From Cordia subcordata (Eukaryota; Streptophyta; Magnoliopsida; Boraginales; Cordiaceae): DNA of 64,000 bases. How positions within the stretch are numbered: position 1 is the stretch's first letter; every line of letters starts with the position of its first letter. Both the position numbers and the translations under genes were made by a program. Shown piece by piece: positions 1-13,536 of the stretch. The stretch is from NCBI GenBank assembly GCA_028554755.1, contig JAPTOF010000012.1, forward strand, positions 4,238,501-4,302,500, read 5' to 3'. Under the pieces are notes generated by a model. It did not search any database and had not been told where the DNA came from. It saw only the letters and a list, made by a program, of their open reading frames with translations.

Positions 1-2129
1 AATGTCACATTGTTTATTCGAACCCCTGCACTAGATCCTGGCTGCAAAACAGAGATGAATACATGTAATTAATGCTTATTTCAGCATTTAAGCTAAAGTA
101 ATATTGATGTTATACCAAACAGTCTTATCAAATAAGATGCTTATTTGCCTATTAAGTTCTTATATGATAAGATGCTTTTCAGATTTTAGATTAGCATATA
201 ACAAACACAGCATAAGTAGGCCAATAATATTTTCCTGCTGATCACGAAAGTGTATGTGAATACCTGATAATGACATTGACCTCCTGGACAGTATTGCTGA
301 TCAATAATAATAGGATTGTTAACATTTTCCATGATGATACCGCGAAAAGCGATATCAGCAGCAAAGCTTGGGAAAGGTGAAGGCCTGGTTTTGATCCTGA
401 CACCATTCTGAGTGTAAGTGAATCTGCAATTTCTAACATTTACTCCGCTTACATATTCTTTCCCGTAGTTGTTTCCTAAGCTTCCAATACTAATGCCATG
501 GCCAGGGCCGCAGTAAACGTCAGATATGTCAATGTTTTGGCTGCCTGAGACCATTGATACGCAATCATCACCAGTGCCAATAATGGAATTTGAGATTCTA
601 ATGTTGGTTGAGCTTCCAATTTTTATTCCATCCGTGTTGGGACTGTTTCCAGGCGCACTGATTTTGATGTGACTAATGTCCATGTTGTTGCAGGCAAAGA
701 GGTCGAAATGAGCGTTCTTGCTATTCAGTGATTTCAAGTGGTTAATCGAAGCATTCGTGACAAAATCGAACCTCATATTCTGCATCAATACAATTTGGCA
801 GCAGACATAAATACATTGGTAGTTCCAAATTTTAAATACTTTTTGGGGATTGAAAATACTATCAAGCGAAACCTTGAAGTAATTGTTAATTCTTTTAACA
901 AGCTTATCAGATGTATGCATTAATTTCCGGGATTGGGTATAGGCTATCAAGAGCGGCTAACTTCAATGTGCATGGGACTAGCAAAACTGAATATCTCTGC
1001 CTAAACTTGTATAAAGCTCGTTTTTATTTTCACACGTCAATATTTGGATTTGCTCGTAAAAATATAATGTTATGCGTAGGATAAACGGTGATAAATTGAT
1101 TATGGAATGATATCAAAATGATATGAATCATTTAAGTGTAAAATCAAATGATTATATCACACCACATTAATCTTTCCAGCATCTCCGATGTTAGTGGAGA
1201 TTTCTGTTATGTTTTAACTTGTTCCATAGTTTGTTACATACAAAATGCTTCCTATCCTTGTCACTTTACACTATATATATCAAAAAAATTTTATTGCTTT
1301 CTATGAAACTCAACCTATTAGTTTTTTTCCACATATGAAACAATTACATTATAATCTACTTTTTTCTATAACCCCACCCGCTGTCCCTAATGGACTCGAA
1401 CTCAGGATATTACGTCTCAGAAAGTAGTTAAATTCTAATTACAATCTAATTCTACAGAGAGAGAAACTTACAACTGGAAGAGGCTTGCAATTAGGATTCC
1501 TGAAGCAATCATTGTAAGGCCAAGCAGCAGCACCTTGGCCATCCAAAACTCCACCCCCTTCAACCACCAAGCCATTCACATAACGAAAGCCAATCCAAGT
1601 GTCCCCAAACAAGGAAGAAGGATAAGTTGGAGCCTTTAACACCCCTTGGATTTGTACCACCATCTCACTTGATTTGCATGGACCCTTAAATATCAATGAA
1701 TTCAACATGTAACTTCCCAGGGGGATTACAAGCATACTCTTTCCATTCCATTGGCATGCCTCCCCCCAAGCTCGTAGAAACGCCTTTACGAAGGAAAAAA
1801 AAAAAAAAAAAAGCAAATAGCATGTAAATATTGGACATACAAGCGAAAATGTGAATTCTATAAATTGTTTTATCGAAACTATATTGTTAGTTTACTAACA
1901 TTGAGTCTCTGTCATAATGTCTTAATGGGTGTAAGTGAATTCTTGTGCAAAATTTCGAACTTACCTGACTATTGTCTGCTCTTCCATCGGGGTTTGCACC
2001 ATATGCCAATACATTGAAGAATCTGGGTTGTGATGCTAAATATTGTAATGAAAATTTAGCGTTGGCTATTGGCACAAAAATGAGACTCAAAAACCCAAAA
2101 ACAACTCCAAAAGCTGATCTTGAGGCCAT
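1..2129 (-). CDS. Polygalacturonase (glycoside hydrolase family 28), 3' end outside window
   Basis: This is a secreted pectinase that hydrolyses alpha-1,4-galacturonan in the cell wall. Exons read on the minus strand are 1965-2129, 1472-1783, 264-779 and 1-41 (continuing past the edge). All junctions are GT-AG and phase 0, giving about 344 residues so far. The protein begins with a hydrophobic signal peptide (about residues 1-24, ending near IANA), followed by the FNVLAYGA start of the beta-helix. All four GH28 motifs are present: SPNTDG (205-210), GDDC (229-232), GHG (252-254) and RIK (287-289), so the visible catalytic core looks intact. The missing C-terminus would be about 50-60 residues judging from the family length near 400. 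Family usage suggests an exopolygalacturonase-like clade, but that is inference. The polypyrimidine tract before exon 2 is an uninterrupted run of about 18 T, and intron 2 carries a SINE fragment. Confidence 0.93.
1365..1435 (-). mobile_element. SINE fragment (tRNA-derived) in polygalacturonase intron 2
   Basis: On the minus strand a B-box-like GAGTTCGAGTCC lies at about 1392-1404, preceded by an AGTAGTTAAA-like remnant of the A-box part and followed by a C-rich stretch. The same layout recurs near 8655, 31700 and 43800. The copy is short, diverged and lacks clear ends. Confidence 0.5.
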
Positions 2130-3944
2130 TTCTTGACTAAGTGCATTCGCCTTTATGTCCTTTGGACATATATATATACACACACACACACGATCTTAGG
2201 TTAATTCACTCATAGAATGAGCCAAAAGATGTTCTCATTTCTTTGTTATTCTGATATTCTTTCTCCAAGTTTGAGATTAACTTGCCTTTCTTCATATAGT
2301 GATTGATATTGATATTGTTAACTTTGACAAAAAAACAAGATTGATATTGTTACCAACAATTAAAGCGCCCATCACTGAGGCATGCAATCTTAGAAAGATA
2401 TAATTGTAATCACTATGAAAAAAAAAATTACCTTTTACTTAACAATTTCTCTTGTAACAAATTAACCGCCAAAAAAAAAAAATTAAACCTAAGCAATAAG
2501 AACTAAAACGTCACTTGAAAGTGTGTAAAGTTTCCAGAAAGGTTAAACTTTATTTTAAGTCTATTGTCCGTAGTCTTATCTTACATTTGGCCGAAGAAAA
2601 ATTATTTTCAAGCTTTATTATCCGGTTCATGACTCCAAATCATAATGCCGCGACTTGACAAATGTCCCAAAACTAAAAATAAGAATATAGAAATGAAATC
2701 AAATTTGCAAATGGAAACTCCTTATGTAGTCACAAAGAGAACAAAAGGTCAGCTTATTTGGTGGGACAAAGCAACTTGTACATACTAGCTTGTTTGGTAG
2801 GTGTTATCTAACTTAGCGATTGGTTTAATTAATAACCTGTGTGTAACTGAAATAAAGGAAGCGGGACGGCTTAAGTTGATAGAGATATAAAAAAAGTAGG
2901 TAGTTTGTATCTCCTCATAATGGCAAGATCTAATTAAAATTATAATTGTACAATTAATTTATAATATTAAATTCTTTATGATATTATGATGTTACAAAAC
3001 GAATGAAGTTGAATGGTTATGACCTCTAACTTATAATATGAAGTACAAGTTGGAGATTCAAGTTAACTTTCATGTCACGGATAGTAGCATATGGAGCACC
3101 GCAAGTTTACATGTCACGGATAGCAGCATATGGAGCGCCGAAATTTATCCTTTATTATAGCATAAACGAAGATTTTTTTTTTTTTTTTGGTCAGAAAAAT
3201 TAAGATGATTGACCAAAAGAGAATTAAAGCATAAAGATTGGTATTTTATCTCTTTGACGTGAAAATGCCATTAAAGTCAAAAGGCAAAGGAGTATACACA
3301 TAATGTAAATACATGATTTTCTTTCGAGAATCACCATATATATTATAGATAATTGATCTCAATTATGTAATTTTAAATTGATTTCAAAACCATAATTAGA
3401 ATCTTCTCTTAGTCATTGGTTTCTCAAGTGATTTAGAGGTAAAATCTCATCAATCTACATCATAAAATAATTGATCTCAATTATGTAATTTTAAATTTTG
3501 AATTTCTCTTTTATTTCCTTTTATCTTTATACTCCCTTCCTTTTTTGTTTATTTTCTCCAAATCACAATCATACAATTTGAAAGGTATAGGATTTCACCT
3601 CCTAATCGCTCGATATCTTTTGACGTTGTTTATCGGTCATTTATCGGTCATTGATGATGTATAGAAAGTCTAATCATACAAAAGGGGAACTTAATATTTG
3701 AATATGGAGAGTTACTTTTCATTAAAAAGGAATCTTTTATTAACATGCATTATCTAGTTACCCTTTTGCTGAAATCTGATATTTGTGAACGTAGAATTAA
3801 AAGTAACAGTTTTTTTTGTCGAGTACCATATTATATTCATTAATGTTACATTAACATTTTTTATTAATATAAAATTTTTATTTTTAATTATTTTTACATT
3901 AAACTATTTTAACAAGGTGGGATTTTAACCTTTGATATATGAAT
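2130..3944. other. Upstream region of polygalacturonase; no gene seen
   Basis: AT-rich DNA that should contain the promoter and 5' leader of the divergently left-running polygalacturonase gene. A CA-type dinucleotide run lies at about 2178-2190, just upstream of the start. No reading frame with recognisable protein similarity is visible; poly-A/T runs are frequent. Confidence 0.6.
3071..3143. repeat. Two-copy 39-bp tandem duplication
   Basis: CATGTCACGGATAG begins at 3071 and again at 3110. The two copies match through GCAGCATATGGAGC-type sequence with only a few substitutions. It looks like a local duplication; no function is apparent. Confidence 0.8.
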
Positions 3945-4955
3945 GCTGTGTTTTAAATGAATTTTACGGGAATTTGTATTTTCAAATAAATTATGTTATT
4001 TACAACTAGAAAACAGTTTTTAATCAATTATGTCATTTATAAAATTCAAATTGTGTTCGGAGCATATTTAGAATTAAAATTAGCATGTATATTTTACTTA
4101 AATACCCTTTAGTTATTATATTGGCACTAAATTTGCCATATAATTAAGGACTATCATCTTTATTTATTATTGTTTCTTGCTATTAAATTTTCCCTCAGTG
4201 GTTAGTGTTAACTTTTCTTGTTCTTTATTTACAATCGTTTTAGGGCTTACCAAAAAAAGAAATGAAAAAGTATAATATAGTATTATGTTATATGTTACAA
4301 GGGTATTTTTTTACCTTTTTAATCTTTTTTGTGGATTTGACTTTTGTGGAATTACAATTCCACCTTTTGTGCTATGATTTGAGTAAAATTTGAGGAAATC
4401 CAAAATTGATTTCTAAGTGTGTTTGGAACATATGAATTCCATAAAAATTTTTGGAATTCATCTAAAAATATAATTTTTTATATTTGGTAGCATGTTCTTA
4501 ATAAATAAAATTTATTTGAAATTTCAAGATTTGCAAATATAGAATTTACTCAAAATTTAGCTAAATCCTAACTCAACAGGTAAAATTTGCAATTACACGA
4601 TAGACAAATCCACAAACAATCATGTAAAGACAAAAATATCCCCATAGTTATTTTTATAGTACTATGTTTAAGGTATAACTTTGCCATTATTTTGTGAAGT
4701 CAACTATTACTTGTTTGAGGATCTTCTTGATTGCAAGTTTACTTATAAAATTATTTCTAATCTCTTTGTTCCAGAAAGATTATAATGACAAATTATAATA
4801 AAAAAGTATTAAACAAAAGGCTATTTAAATAAAATATACATATTAATTTTAATTTTACATGTATTTCAAATACAATTTAGTTTTGCAATAGATCCAAATA
4901 AAAGAAGTCTTTTGAAAATGCAATTCCTCATGGAATACATTTTATTTCATTTATA
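3945..4955. repeat. Foldback element with long imperfect inverted arms
   Basis: The left arm (about 3945-4440) and right arm (about 4500-4955) are imperfect reverse complements centred near 4465. Matching blocks include 4040-4110 with 4805-4880, 4328-4400 with 4530-4615, and 3965-3990 with about 4910-4945. No coding sequence lies inside. A further segment at 5040-5095 is the reverse complement of 4410-4460, so part of the unit is duplicated beyond the right arm. The superfamily is not clear. Confidence 0.65.
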
Positions 4956-5919
4956 AATGAAACAAATTCTATAACACAAGTGCGTCTTAACACTATATAA
5001 TAAACTCCATATTTTAAAAAGATAGTACCAAAAATAAGAAATTGAATTTGCAAATGAATTCTAAAAATTTTATGAAATTTGTTTGTTCTAAACACGTTGT
5101 TAATTAGTATGTCACATCAAGTGTTATATTTGACATGCCATTTATTATATTGAAAAATTGAAAAACAAAGGCTTACATTTCCATCTTTAATTGTTTCGTG
5201 TAAAACTCTATGCGCGAACAAACCACAAATTACACCGGACAAAAGTTAATAGCCAAAATTTTGAGTCATGAGATTAGGCCGTGGCAATGGAATTAGATAT
5301 TCGGATAATTGGACATTCAAATTTTGAATTGGAGTTAAAAAATTCAATTAGATATTGAAAAAATTTAAATATCAAGCCGGATATCAGATGTATTTTGGAT
5401 TCTTTTAGGTTTTTGATTTTCAAATATTTTGCTAAGTTAGAAAATATTGAGTTACTTATTAACTATTTACCAATTCAACAACATTAATTTGAGACTATTA
5501 CAACAATACTAAATCACGCTAAATAAAAAATTAAAAAAATAGAACATTAAATTCTTATTGTTCATATTAGATTTTTAGCGCATTAAATTCTTAATTAACC
5601 ACTAATATTAGAAATAAGATGGTTTCCAATGATTATACAAATCAAATATTTGTAAACTATAAAGATATTTCCATTACAACTATCAACCAAATAAAAAGGA
5701 AAAATTAATAGATATTAACAATACAAATATATTTCTATATTTACCTAACATAAACAAAGTAATTATTTATCCTCAAACTAAATATTATACTTTTTAATTC
5801 TAATTATATTACTAAATTTAGTTATTTAATCTCTAACCTATTCACAAACAACTTAATTGAATTAGTTAACTTCTCATTATTTTTGTTCAATATTTTTGTT
5901 CTCTTTCTGGTTTTGTTAC
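4956..5919. other. AT-rich intergenic DNA; no gene seen
   Basis: Apart from the 5040-5095 segment related to the neighbouring foldback element, nothing recognisable is present. Several A/T homopolymer runs occur. Confidence 0.55.
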
Positions 5920-6436
5920 TTTTTTTTTTTTTCCAGCTAAGTAAGCGAGCATTTTTATTAATTAATCAAATCAATCATAATTACAAAGAACATACTCCGA
6001 CAAGAAGTATCCGGAGTACCAAAGTCAATACATTCATGTCTAGTCCCCAACCCCTACAAATTAATCTGTTCAACTTGCAATTCCTAAATTTCCCCACCTT
6101 CCTAACCTTATTCCTAATAACAAACTCAGTTTGGCCAAACATCCATTCCTAAGTAGTAACCGCATCCTGGTGCATCCTCAAATTTCTCTCCTTCCACATA
6201 TTAAAAATAAGCGCTGATAATAGCAGCTGAAGAACAAGTGACTGCAAAGAGTTTTGCCTGCTTACTACATGGATTCTGCTAACTATTCATTGCCAGTCCT
6301 TTAAACTACTACAGTACTTAGTTAACCCCGCACCTTTACACCAGAGGCGATGAGTAAAGCTACACTCAAAAAACAAATGGTCCCTTGTCTCCACTTGGCG
6401 CTGACAAAAGACACACGATCGGTCCACGTATCATGT
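5920..6436 (-). pseudogene. 5'-truncated LINE (L1-type) 3' end with poly-A tail
   Basis: On the minus strand the sequence reads CVFCQRQVETRDHLFFEC followed by SFTHRLW (about 6410-6330). This is the zinc-binding domain found after reverse transcriptase in plant L1-type LINEs. Further on, an N-M-W-K-E-R-N-L-R-M-H-Q stretch (about 6200-6165) matches the C-terminal region of the same polyprotein, but stop codons interrupt it. The element ends in a 3' untranslated part and an A-run (T-run at about 5920-5933 on the plus strand), as expected for target-primed reverse transcription. The endonuclease and polymerase portions are absent. I could not find a convincing target-site duplication. Confidence 0.8.
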
Positions 6437-8589
6437 ATTATACACGTGTTAGATTGGAATGTTATGGTGAATGGTTGTGTGTATAAGAGATAAGGCTGAG
6501 TTTGTGTATACACTTTTCTTTTCTACAATCAGATTTGGATAGGAAAAAGTCATTCGAATTCCTATATAATATCTGGTATATTTATCAGATATCAAATTCG
6601 AATGTATTTGAATTCGAAACTTTTGTATTTGACTGAGTTTGAATACGGATTTGTATTAAAATTTGGAACGGATATTCTCATCCTACATGAGATTGCTGAA
6701 TTTCATGGTTAATATCACTTTGTTGGATTCTCCAAATATTTTATCTGACTATTGGGGCCTAAAGATGCCCGCCCTTTTTTACCATAAAAACTACAGATTC
6801 GACCCAATTCCAACAGACGAAGTCCACAACCCAAAAGCACCTAAGTGATCAATAGGCAGTCCTGCTAATTTTTTTGTGGTCCAATAGTGAAATTGCACCA
6901 TCAAAATAAGAGAAATATTAGATATTATTTACTTGTTATTATCTATTTATTATATTTCATGTGTACATTTAGTCGCTAAACTATTTTAATTATTTTTTTA
7001 TTTTTCTCTTCATGGAAAATATACTAACCAAACGTCTACATAGGCGAGGCGAAAGTAATGACATATAGCAGTATTCTTCAAATAAATGGAACAGAGAAGG
7101 GGCAAGGGGAACCTAGCTTCATTATATGCAGTCAAGATCTATGCCATTGTTGCAATTTAAGTCGGCTCATATGTATTTATTTATCAGCCTGAGATGAATA
7201 TACTTACTATTAGCACTATAGAGCACAAGTCTTAAGCAAAATAGAGGGTGCTCTCCATGGCACATACACACAGGCAAAAGAATGTTTGCAAGTACACGAA
7301 GAAATGATTTTATGGGAAAATGTATATTCATGATTTTCACTACAGTGTAAAATAAATATATTTGTATAATTATAAGCTTATATCTTGTAAAGGAAAAAAA
7401 ATTAAGCTGGAGAGAATGATTAGCATTTCGATTTGGAATACTTTCAATCAGTTCAAAATAAAGAGGTCCCCTCTGGCCTAGTTTAGAATAACTATTAGTG
7501 CGAGGATCTGCTTATTATGTCACAATTGTGTGAGATTAGAATTGAGCAGTTGTGAAATATTTATATCTTTTTATTAAAAATCATTAACAATTTATAACTC
7601 TTGATCCCATTCATAATATCGTAACATTTTGTTTAGATCTTTTCTCGTGTGAATCCCCGTGTACAATTATTACCAGATATTTTTATTTAAAAATAATAAC
7701 AGGTACAAATAGTAAATCGAGGTATTCTTTTGACAATATCTTTCAACTTTCCCTCTATTTTTGTGCCATTAGTACCCTAGTATTTCCGAGCAATTGCGGT
7801 GGCTTATTTGTTATGTTCAAAAGAAGAAGATTGTTCGGATAAAATTGTATCGTAGCATTGATATCTATTTTAGTGGAATGTAGTATACCATGTGATTTCC
7901 ACGAACATAACCTGCGATAAAAATTATCAACAGATAAAGAAAAGGAGGGGGCGGAGGGGTGTGGGGGGTTGGGCAGAAGAGGAAAAGAATGGTACCAGAA
8001 TTGAGATGGGAAAAAATGGATTAAGTTCAATGAACTAGTTGGTGGCCCCATATTCCTTATCATTTTACCAGACATATACACATGATTATGTTAATCAACC
8101 ACACATTATAGCACATATACTGAGCCCTATATATGATGTGGTCTTTGACTATTTTATTTTTATTTTTATTTTTATTTTTTTCCTTTTGCATCTTATTATG
8201 ATGAATATGTATGGTTCTATAATGAGGTTCTAGACTTCTAGTTAGGACCACAAGTGATAAGACTCCAGGAAAACTACGCGCCCATGATGTGGTCTCTCTT
8301 TTGTCGAATCAATTAATAATGTCATCTTCACCATCCTCCCGAGTCACCTTGGGTGGTTAGCTTAGTGTTGTTCTTGGTGGTTGTTAATGGTTTCTGCCAA
8401 GTTTAAGCGGAGCACGCGGTATTGAGATTCCGTACTTGACTCTTGGGTTGTTCGACGTCAGTGACGGAGCTAAGATTCGAAGTTTAGGGAGACACGTTTA
8501 TATATAATTTGACATATTATTTTTGTAATTTGACATTGCATGTGTTTCGATTATACATTTAATTTTTAAATTAAAAGAATGCAAGGGGA
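6437..8589. other. Intergenic DNA; no gene seen
   Basis: No recognisable coding sequence. A short ATTAGATATTATT stretch near 6911 resembles the end of the MITE at 9031-9206. A TTTTTA pentamer/hexamer run lies at about 8152-8180. The G-rich strip at 7945-7980 has no obvious role. Confidence 0.5.
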
Positions 8590-8712
8590 AGTGTTTTTAT
8601 TTTTGTTTTTAATTTTGTTTTAACTAACTCCTAGCCCCACCCCCAATCCCCCACGGGATTTGAACTCAGAACTTCATTATTAGAAAAAGTAGTTTGAACT
8701 ACTTAAACTACC
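8590..8712 (-). mobile_element. tRNA-derived SINE copy
   Basis: Reading the minus strand, an A-box-like TAGTTTAAGTAGTTC (8696-8710) is followed by a B-box-like GAGTTCAAATCCC (8655-8667), then a GGGGGATTGGGGGTGGGG-type segment and an A-rich tail (T-rich at about 8590-8630 on the plus strand). The two internal Pol III boxes and the tail are the signature of a plant SINE. Target-site duplications were not identified. Confidence 0.7.
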
Positions 8713-9030
8713 CCTAATTTCGGGGGAAGTATTTTGTTGTCATGCATAAATCCAGCGCAGACGAAATTTTAGTTATTTTGGGTAAAATGAATTTCTGAGG
8801 CATAATGTTAATAGGTTAAGAGAGAACATTATTTAAGAGAGGAAGCTGATCCTATAATCTGTAGGGTCAGTAGGGATAGTTGTGTTTTTTATTACTGCTT
8901 ATTGATTTATTAATAAATACTCATGAAACAATTAATATGTCTGGTATATATCAACTAAAAGTGATCAAATTAAAAATGATAACATTTTTAGGGAGTGATG
9001 AGAAAGTGTAAGATTATTTTTATTGTCAAG

Positions 9031-9206
9031 AGTAATATTAGATATTATTCTATTTTTATTACCCAAATATCACTTTTGATGTGTATGCTTAGTTGGCATG
9101 ATAATTTAGAAAACTCTTTAATTTCTCTCTTTTCTTTCATCATGCCAACTAAGCATACTCATAAGAGGTGATATTCAGATGATAAAAATAGGGTGACATC
9201 AAGATG
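9031..9206. mobile_element. Short MITE with about 65-bp terminal inverted repeats
   Basis: The stretch from 9031 to about 9104 is the reverse complement of about 9139-9206. The best-conserved inner part is ATGCTTAGTTGGCATGAT and its complement at 9139-9156. The outer AGTAATATTAGATATTATTC resembles the start of the Mutator-like element at 46715, suggesting a related family. No internal ORF. Confidence 0.75.
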
Positions 9207-12200
9207 TGTTTCCTTGACATAAATTAAAGACCTGATGACTTTTATATAAAATATATAAAAACACATTTAGCAGGCAAACACAGTCAAAAGGCTATTAATA
9301 ACGGAGCATAATTATCATAATCATGGCGTTATCATAAATTATAACTCTCATAGTTATATTGCAAATGATGTGATTATTATCATTAATTCGTTACCATTTC
9401 ACTGTTTCTTAGTTATTCTGAATTATATAATTATTGATATAATAATTTTACCTTACAATTGTTAATCATTAATATTATCTGTGTAATTACTTTTGCATGA
9501 CAATATTCTCCAGCATCTCGAGTGATGATGAAAATTGAGTGGTGATGCACCCCTTGTAAATAAGCATATCACCATTCGTTCATATCTACTCCAATGTAAA
9601 TTATGACTAGAGTCAGTTAATTGAGATTATTACTAGACAAACCACTTTTAATGACCGAAATTAGCGTCACCTTTTTGCCACTAAACCTTTTGCGACCACC
9701 CTTTGCAGTCGTAAAATATGTAACGAATTCTATTGGCAAACGATTTCTCAATTTAGAAATTGATTTAGTGGTCACTAAAATCCTATTTTCTAGTAGTACC
9801 AATGAAGATGTGGTTATGCCTTTTTCTCTCATAAAGCCAGTGTGGAGAATGATTTAATTAGGGTTTTTCTCCGTTTGTTTATAAAGCTAAGTTGTGACGG
9901 CGCAACTAATTATTGATCAAAATTATCCTTTAATTAGTTATTATATCATATCATATAATCAATTTGTGTGCACGATAAGTATTATATTGAAGTTTTACAA
10001 TAATCTTCAAATTTTACGTCATCAAAAAGATATTTGTATTATTGTGTGTTCATTGTATATTGGATGGTCAGTAGTTGTCATACAAAAAATGGACGCAACA
10101 TATAATTTCCTACCTATCAATTTCATTACAAGGCTGTCTGAATTTTCTTGAGCAGTGAGTTTCCGTGCTTCCTCTAACGGGATATGTAGAATTTTAGGTT
10201 GTTGTTTTGCAGACTGATCATCATCCATGATCTCATTGTTTTTATATCTAGAATGACAATTAAAGAATTAAATGTGATTTAATCTATCTAACCCACCTTT
10301 GCGTCAATTGACCATTTTTCTTTGAAATTGACATGACAATAAAGAAGAGTCTTAAAAGCATATTTGACTAAATAATCACCCATTGATGATTCAACCATTA
10401 AAGATAAAACAATTCGACTTTTGTCCAATGGGCGTTTTGTCTTCATCATCACCAACAACATTCATTGACTTACAAAAGTGTCTTATCCACACGCAACATA
10501 TAGGCGGGTGAAAATGAAACGTAACTAACTGTAAAAAAAGATCTAAAAAAATGCACATAAAATGCTTGGGATCAACAAGAATTTTCTTAGTCTAAAGGCA
10601 CTTTAGTTGTTGCAGTCAAGGTCAAAAAGCTAGCCTACCTTTGAGAAATTCAAGCTACACGTATATTTTTAGTGTTTAAAATCGAAAGTTAGAATCCAAC
10701 TGTGCAAGAATTTAATTAAGAGTTATTAATTAGGAATGTACCAATTAAATTTGAAATTGAGCTTTCACTTAAATAAAATTCAGATGGGCAAATAGTCAAT
10801 AGTTTGTAAGATACAAACATCAAACTTCTCCTAGATGTGGTCATTTTCCTTATTTGTCGGGACTATAACACATAATTTAACAATATATGAATATATAGAT
10901 TTCATGTGTATATCAACGAATATGACAAAATTTCCTTTATATGAGAATGGATGAATGGGTAAAAGCGTAGTGATGTATAACGATGCTTAAATTTTAATTT
11001 TTACAGCTAGTGGTGGAGTTAGTGATGGTATTAATTAGGGGTTCAGGTAGAGACACACATAACATGCACACAAAACCTAGAAGTTGTTTGTCTTTTATTG
11101 TTTTCCCTCAAACCCTCCACTCCCTATAACCTTATTTTAAGATGGGTAGTTTTAACCACTTGAGTTACTCCCGCATTCCTATACGTTATTTAGTTGTGCT
11201 TATTTATATGCTTTTAAATAGTTAAATAGGGACGCGGCTAAACAACCTTTTAATATTATCATAGAGGTTTGTACGTTGTAAAAGCCAATAGTTCCAATAA
11301 TTTTAACATCCTTGGTTCTCTTTAGGGCCTAACTAACCCTGCTCTACACGCTACGTATCACGATGCATATGCATAAAAAGGTCAACAATGTCAAGCTCTT
11401 CGTGCATGTGCAGTGTGCCAGTTGTTATTCTTTCACCCACACACATCAAATATATAGACAACATTTTAAAGCATTAAATTATATTCTTCGATAATAATGT
11501 ATATGTACAATGTGCATGTCTCAAATATTATATAGAGTGGACAAATAGCGACCCTTATAATTACAAAAGTTCTAAATTTTGGTTCATGTTATACCATAAA
11601 ACATTATTTAATGCTTCACTAACCCTAAAATATATATTAGTACATCATATTACTACATCATGTATTTGAAACTTTATGATTTTACTCGAAGTGAGATTCT
11701 TTTGTAAATACATATATGTGTGTGCACGCTCACGCGAGATAGAGATACTTCCGTAGATATTTAAACGAAACTGGATAATTAGCAACCATGATAAAGACGG
11801 GTGTATAGAAGCTTGCAACTAGATGAAGTGTCAGCTACTTTATCGTTAGCAAAACAATTTTAACCGTCCAAATCAGTTGCCTTTTTAATTATTGAAGAGC
11901 TAGACGTTGTTATCTTCTTTTACTTTTCGTTCTCGACGTTGATATATAGTACTATTGATCATATCTTATACAATTCATAAGAAGATTATTGATTTTACCT
12001 AACCCTACACCCCCCACCTAAAATAAGTGTAAGAAAATGACTACATGCTATAGTTTTTCCTTTGAAGAAAGTTACTAATTAGTAAGCATGTTGGGCTCGT
12101 AATTAATCAAGTTTGTACTTGAGGAAACAAATTCTTCTATAGTACTTACATAGAACACAGGGAAAACAATACGAATTTATAGAGGATATTCTATAAGATC

Positions 12201-13536
12201 TTAACTCCTTTCATTCAAAAAAATTTATACACTTCCTTCTTACGATGGACTTAAATTCTCTCATAACACTAAGAGTCTACGTATATGGACAATTGATTAT
12301 TTGATCCAATGTGATGAAACATCGATTGAAAAATACAAATTAAAAGTATCAGTTTATTTAAATTTTGTTTTGTTATCGTTGAATCAAACAAGTACCGCTT
12401 CAAATTTCCTATAACGTTATGAGGAGCAAGTATATTATGAACTAAGCGGTATCCAACACTCCATAAGGTGGAACTAATTAGAGACAATCTGTGCATCTTC
12501 AGATGGAACATTAGACGCTCCTCTGATGGTAATTCCTGAAATTTTTACATGCTTGCAACTGTATAGTATTAATGATCATATGTAAATAATCTTGTTATAT
12601 ACTTGTTATTTATGGTTCAATTTTCGTAATATTATTCATATGTAATGCCATTGATGGACTAACAATCTTGTTATATCAAACTTGAAACATTTTACTAAGG
12701 AGACCCTATTCTGAGCATTCAATTATATGTTAAGTCTCTATTATACTACAACACATATAAATAGAGAAATATTATATATTACTCTAATTTTGTCACTCAT
12801 ATATCGCTTTCTATGTATATTCTTGCTTGTTCTGCTTAAAAGAAAAGAATGAAGTAAATAAAAAAGTTCGTTATTTTGGTATAGCAACCAAACATACACC
12901 TGGAAGATTATAAAAAGTAGGTGATGGGAATGGGGTTGATTAATCTAGCAAAAACGCGCTTGATTTCTCAATACAATTACCAGAGATTGAAAATAATGAA
13001 GACAATGCAGACATATTAAAGAAGCCAGGGGCTTCAAAAGTCATCAAACATCCCATCGTTACATAATTAATAACCTAAACTTTTAACATCCATGCTATGA
13101 ACAAACTATAATTCTAATACATAAATGCAATTAATAATGAAAAGTTCCATACATACTTTAAGGATACTAAAAATCTTAGTATCCCTATCAACCCTATTTG
13201 CTCCTCTGAAAGCTTCATTTCCCATAATGGGTGTGTGCCATATTCACTTTAATTTGGAAAAGACATAAAGAAGGTCTTTTTCCACCTTGGTACGAATATG
13301 TTCACTCCCACTAATTAAGGTCAGAGATTTGCATTCAATGCTCCTAACAAACCGATACCATTTTTAGCACTTTACATATAATACACGGATAACATACACT
13401 GAATCAAACTCATGATATGAACAATCCAACATGTTTACGCTAGTTGTCGGGTATCTGAACTGGGGGACCGATAATACCAAGGATTGGATAAAAGTACCCG
13501 AAATTTACACTAGTTGTCGGTTATCTAACACGGCCC
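9207..13536. other. 4.3-kb intergenic region left of the WRKY gene; no gene seen
   Basis: No gene with recognisable similarity is present. A strip at about 9628-9800 has internally complementary, CACTA-like degenerate ends. A short minus-strand peptide at 10095-10228 vaguely resembles LINE ORF1. The last few hundred bases (about 13000-13536) probably contain the WRKY 3' untranslated region. Confidence 0.5.

Noticed and set aside
10095..10228. Minus-strand peptide with IPLEEARKL...LVMKLIGRKL, reminiscent of LINE ORF1 (DUF4283)
   Set aside because: Only about 40 residues match a loose pattern and no adjacent LINE sequence is recognisable; too weak to annotate.
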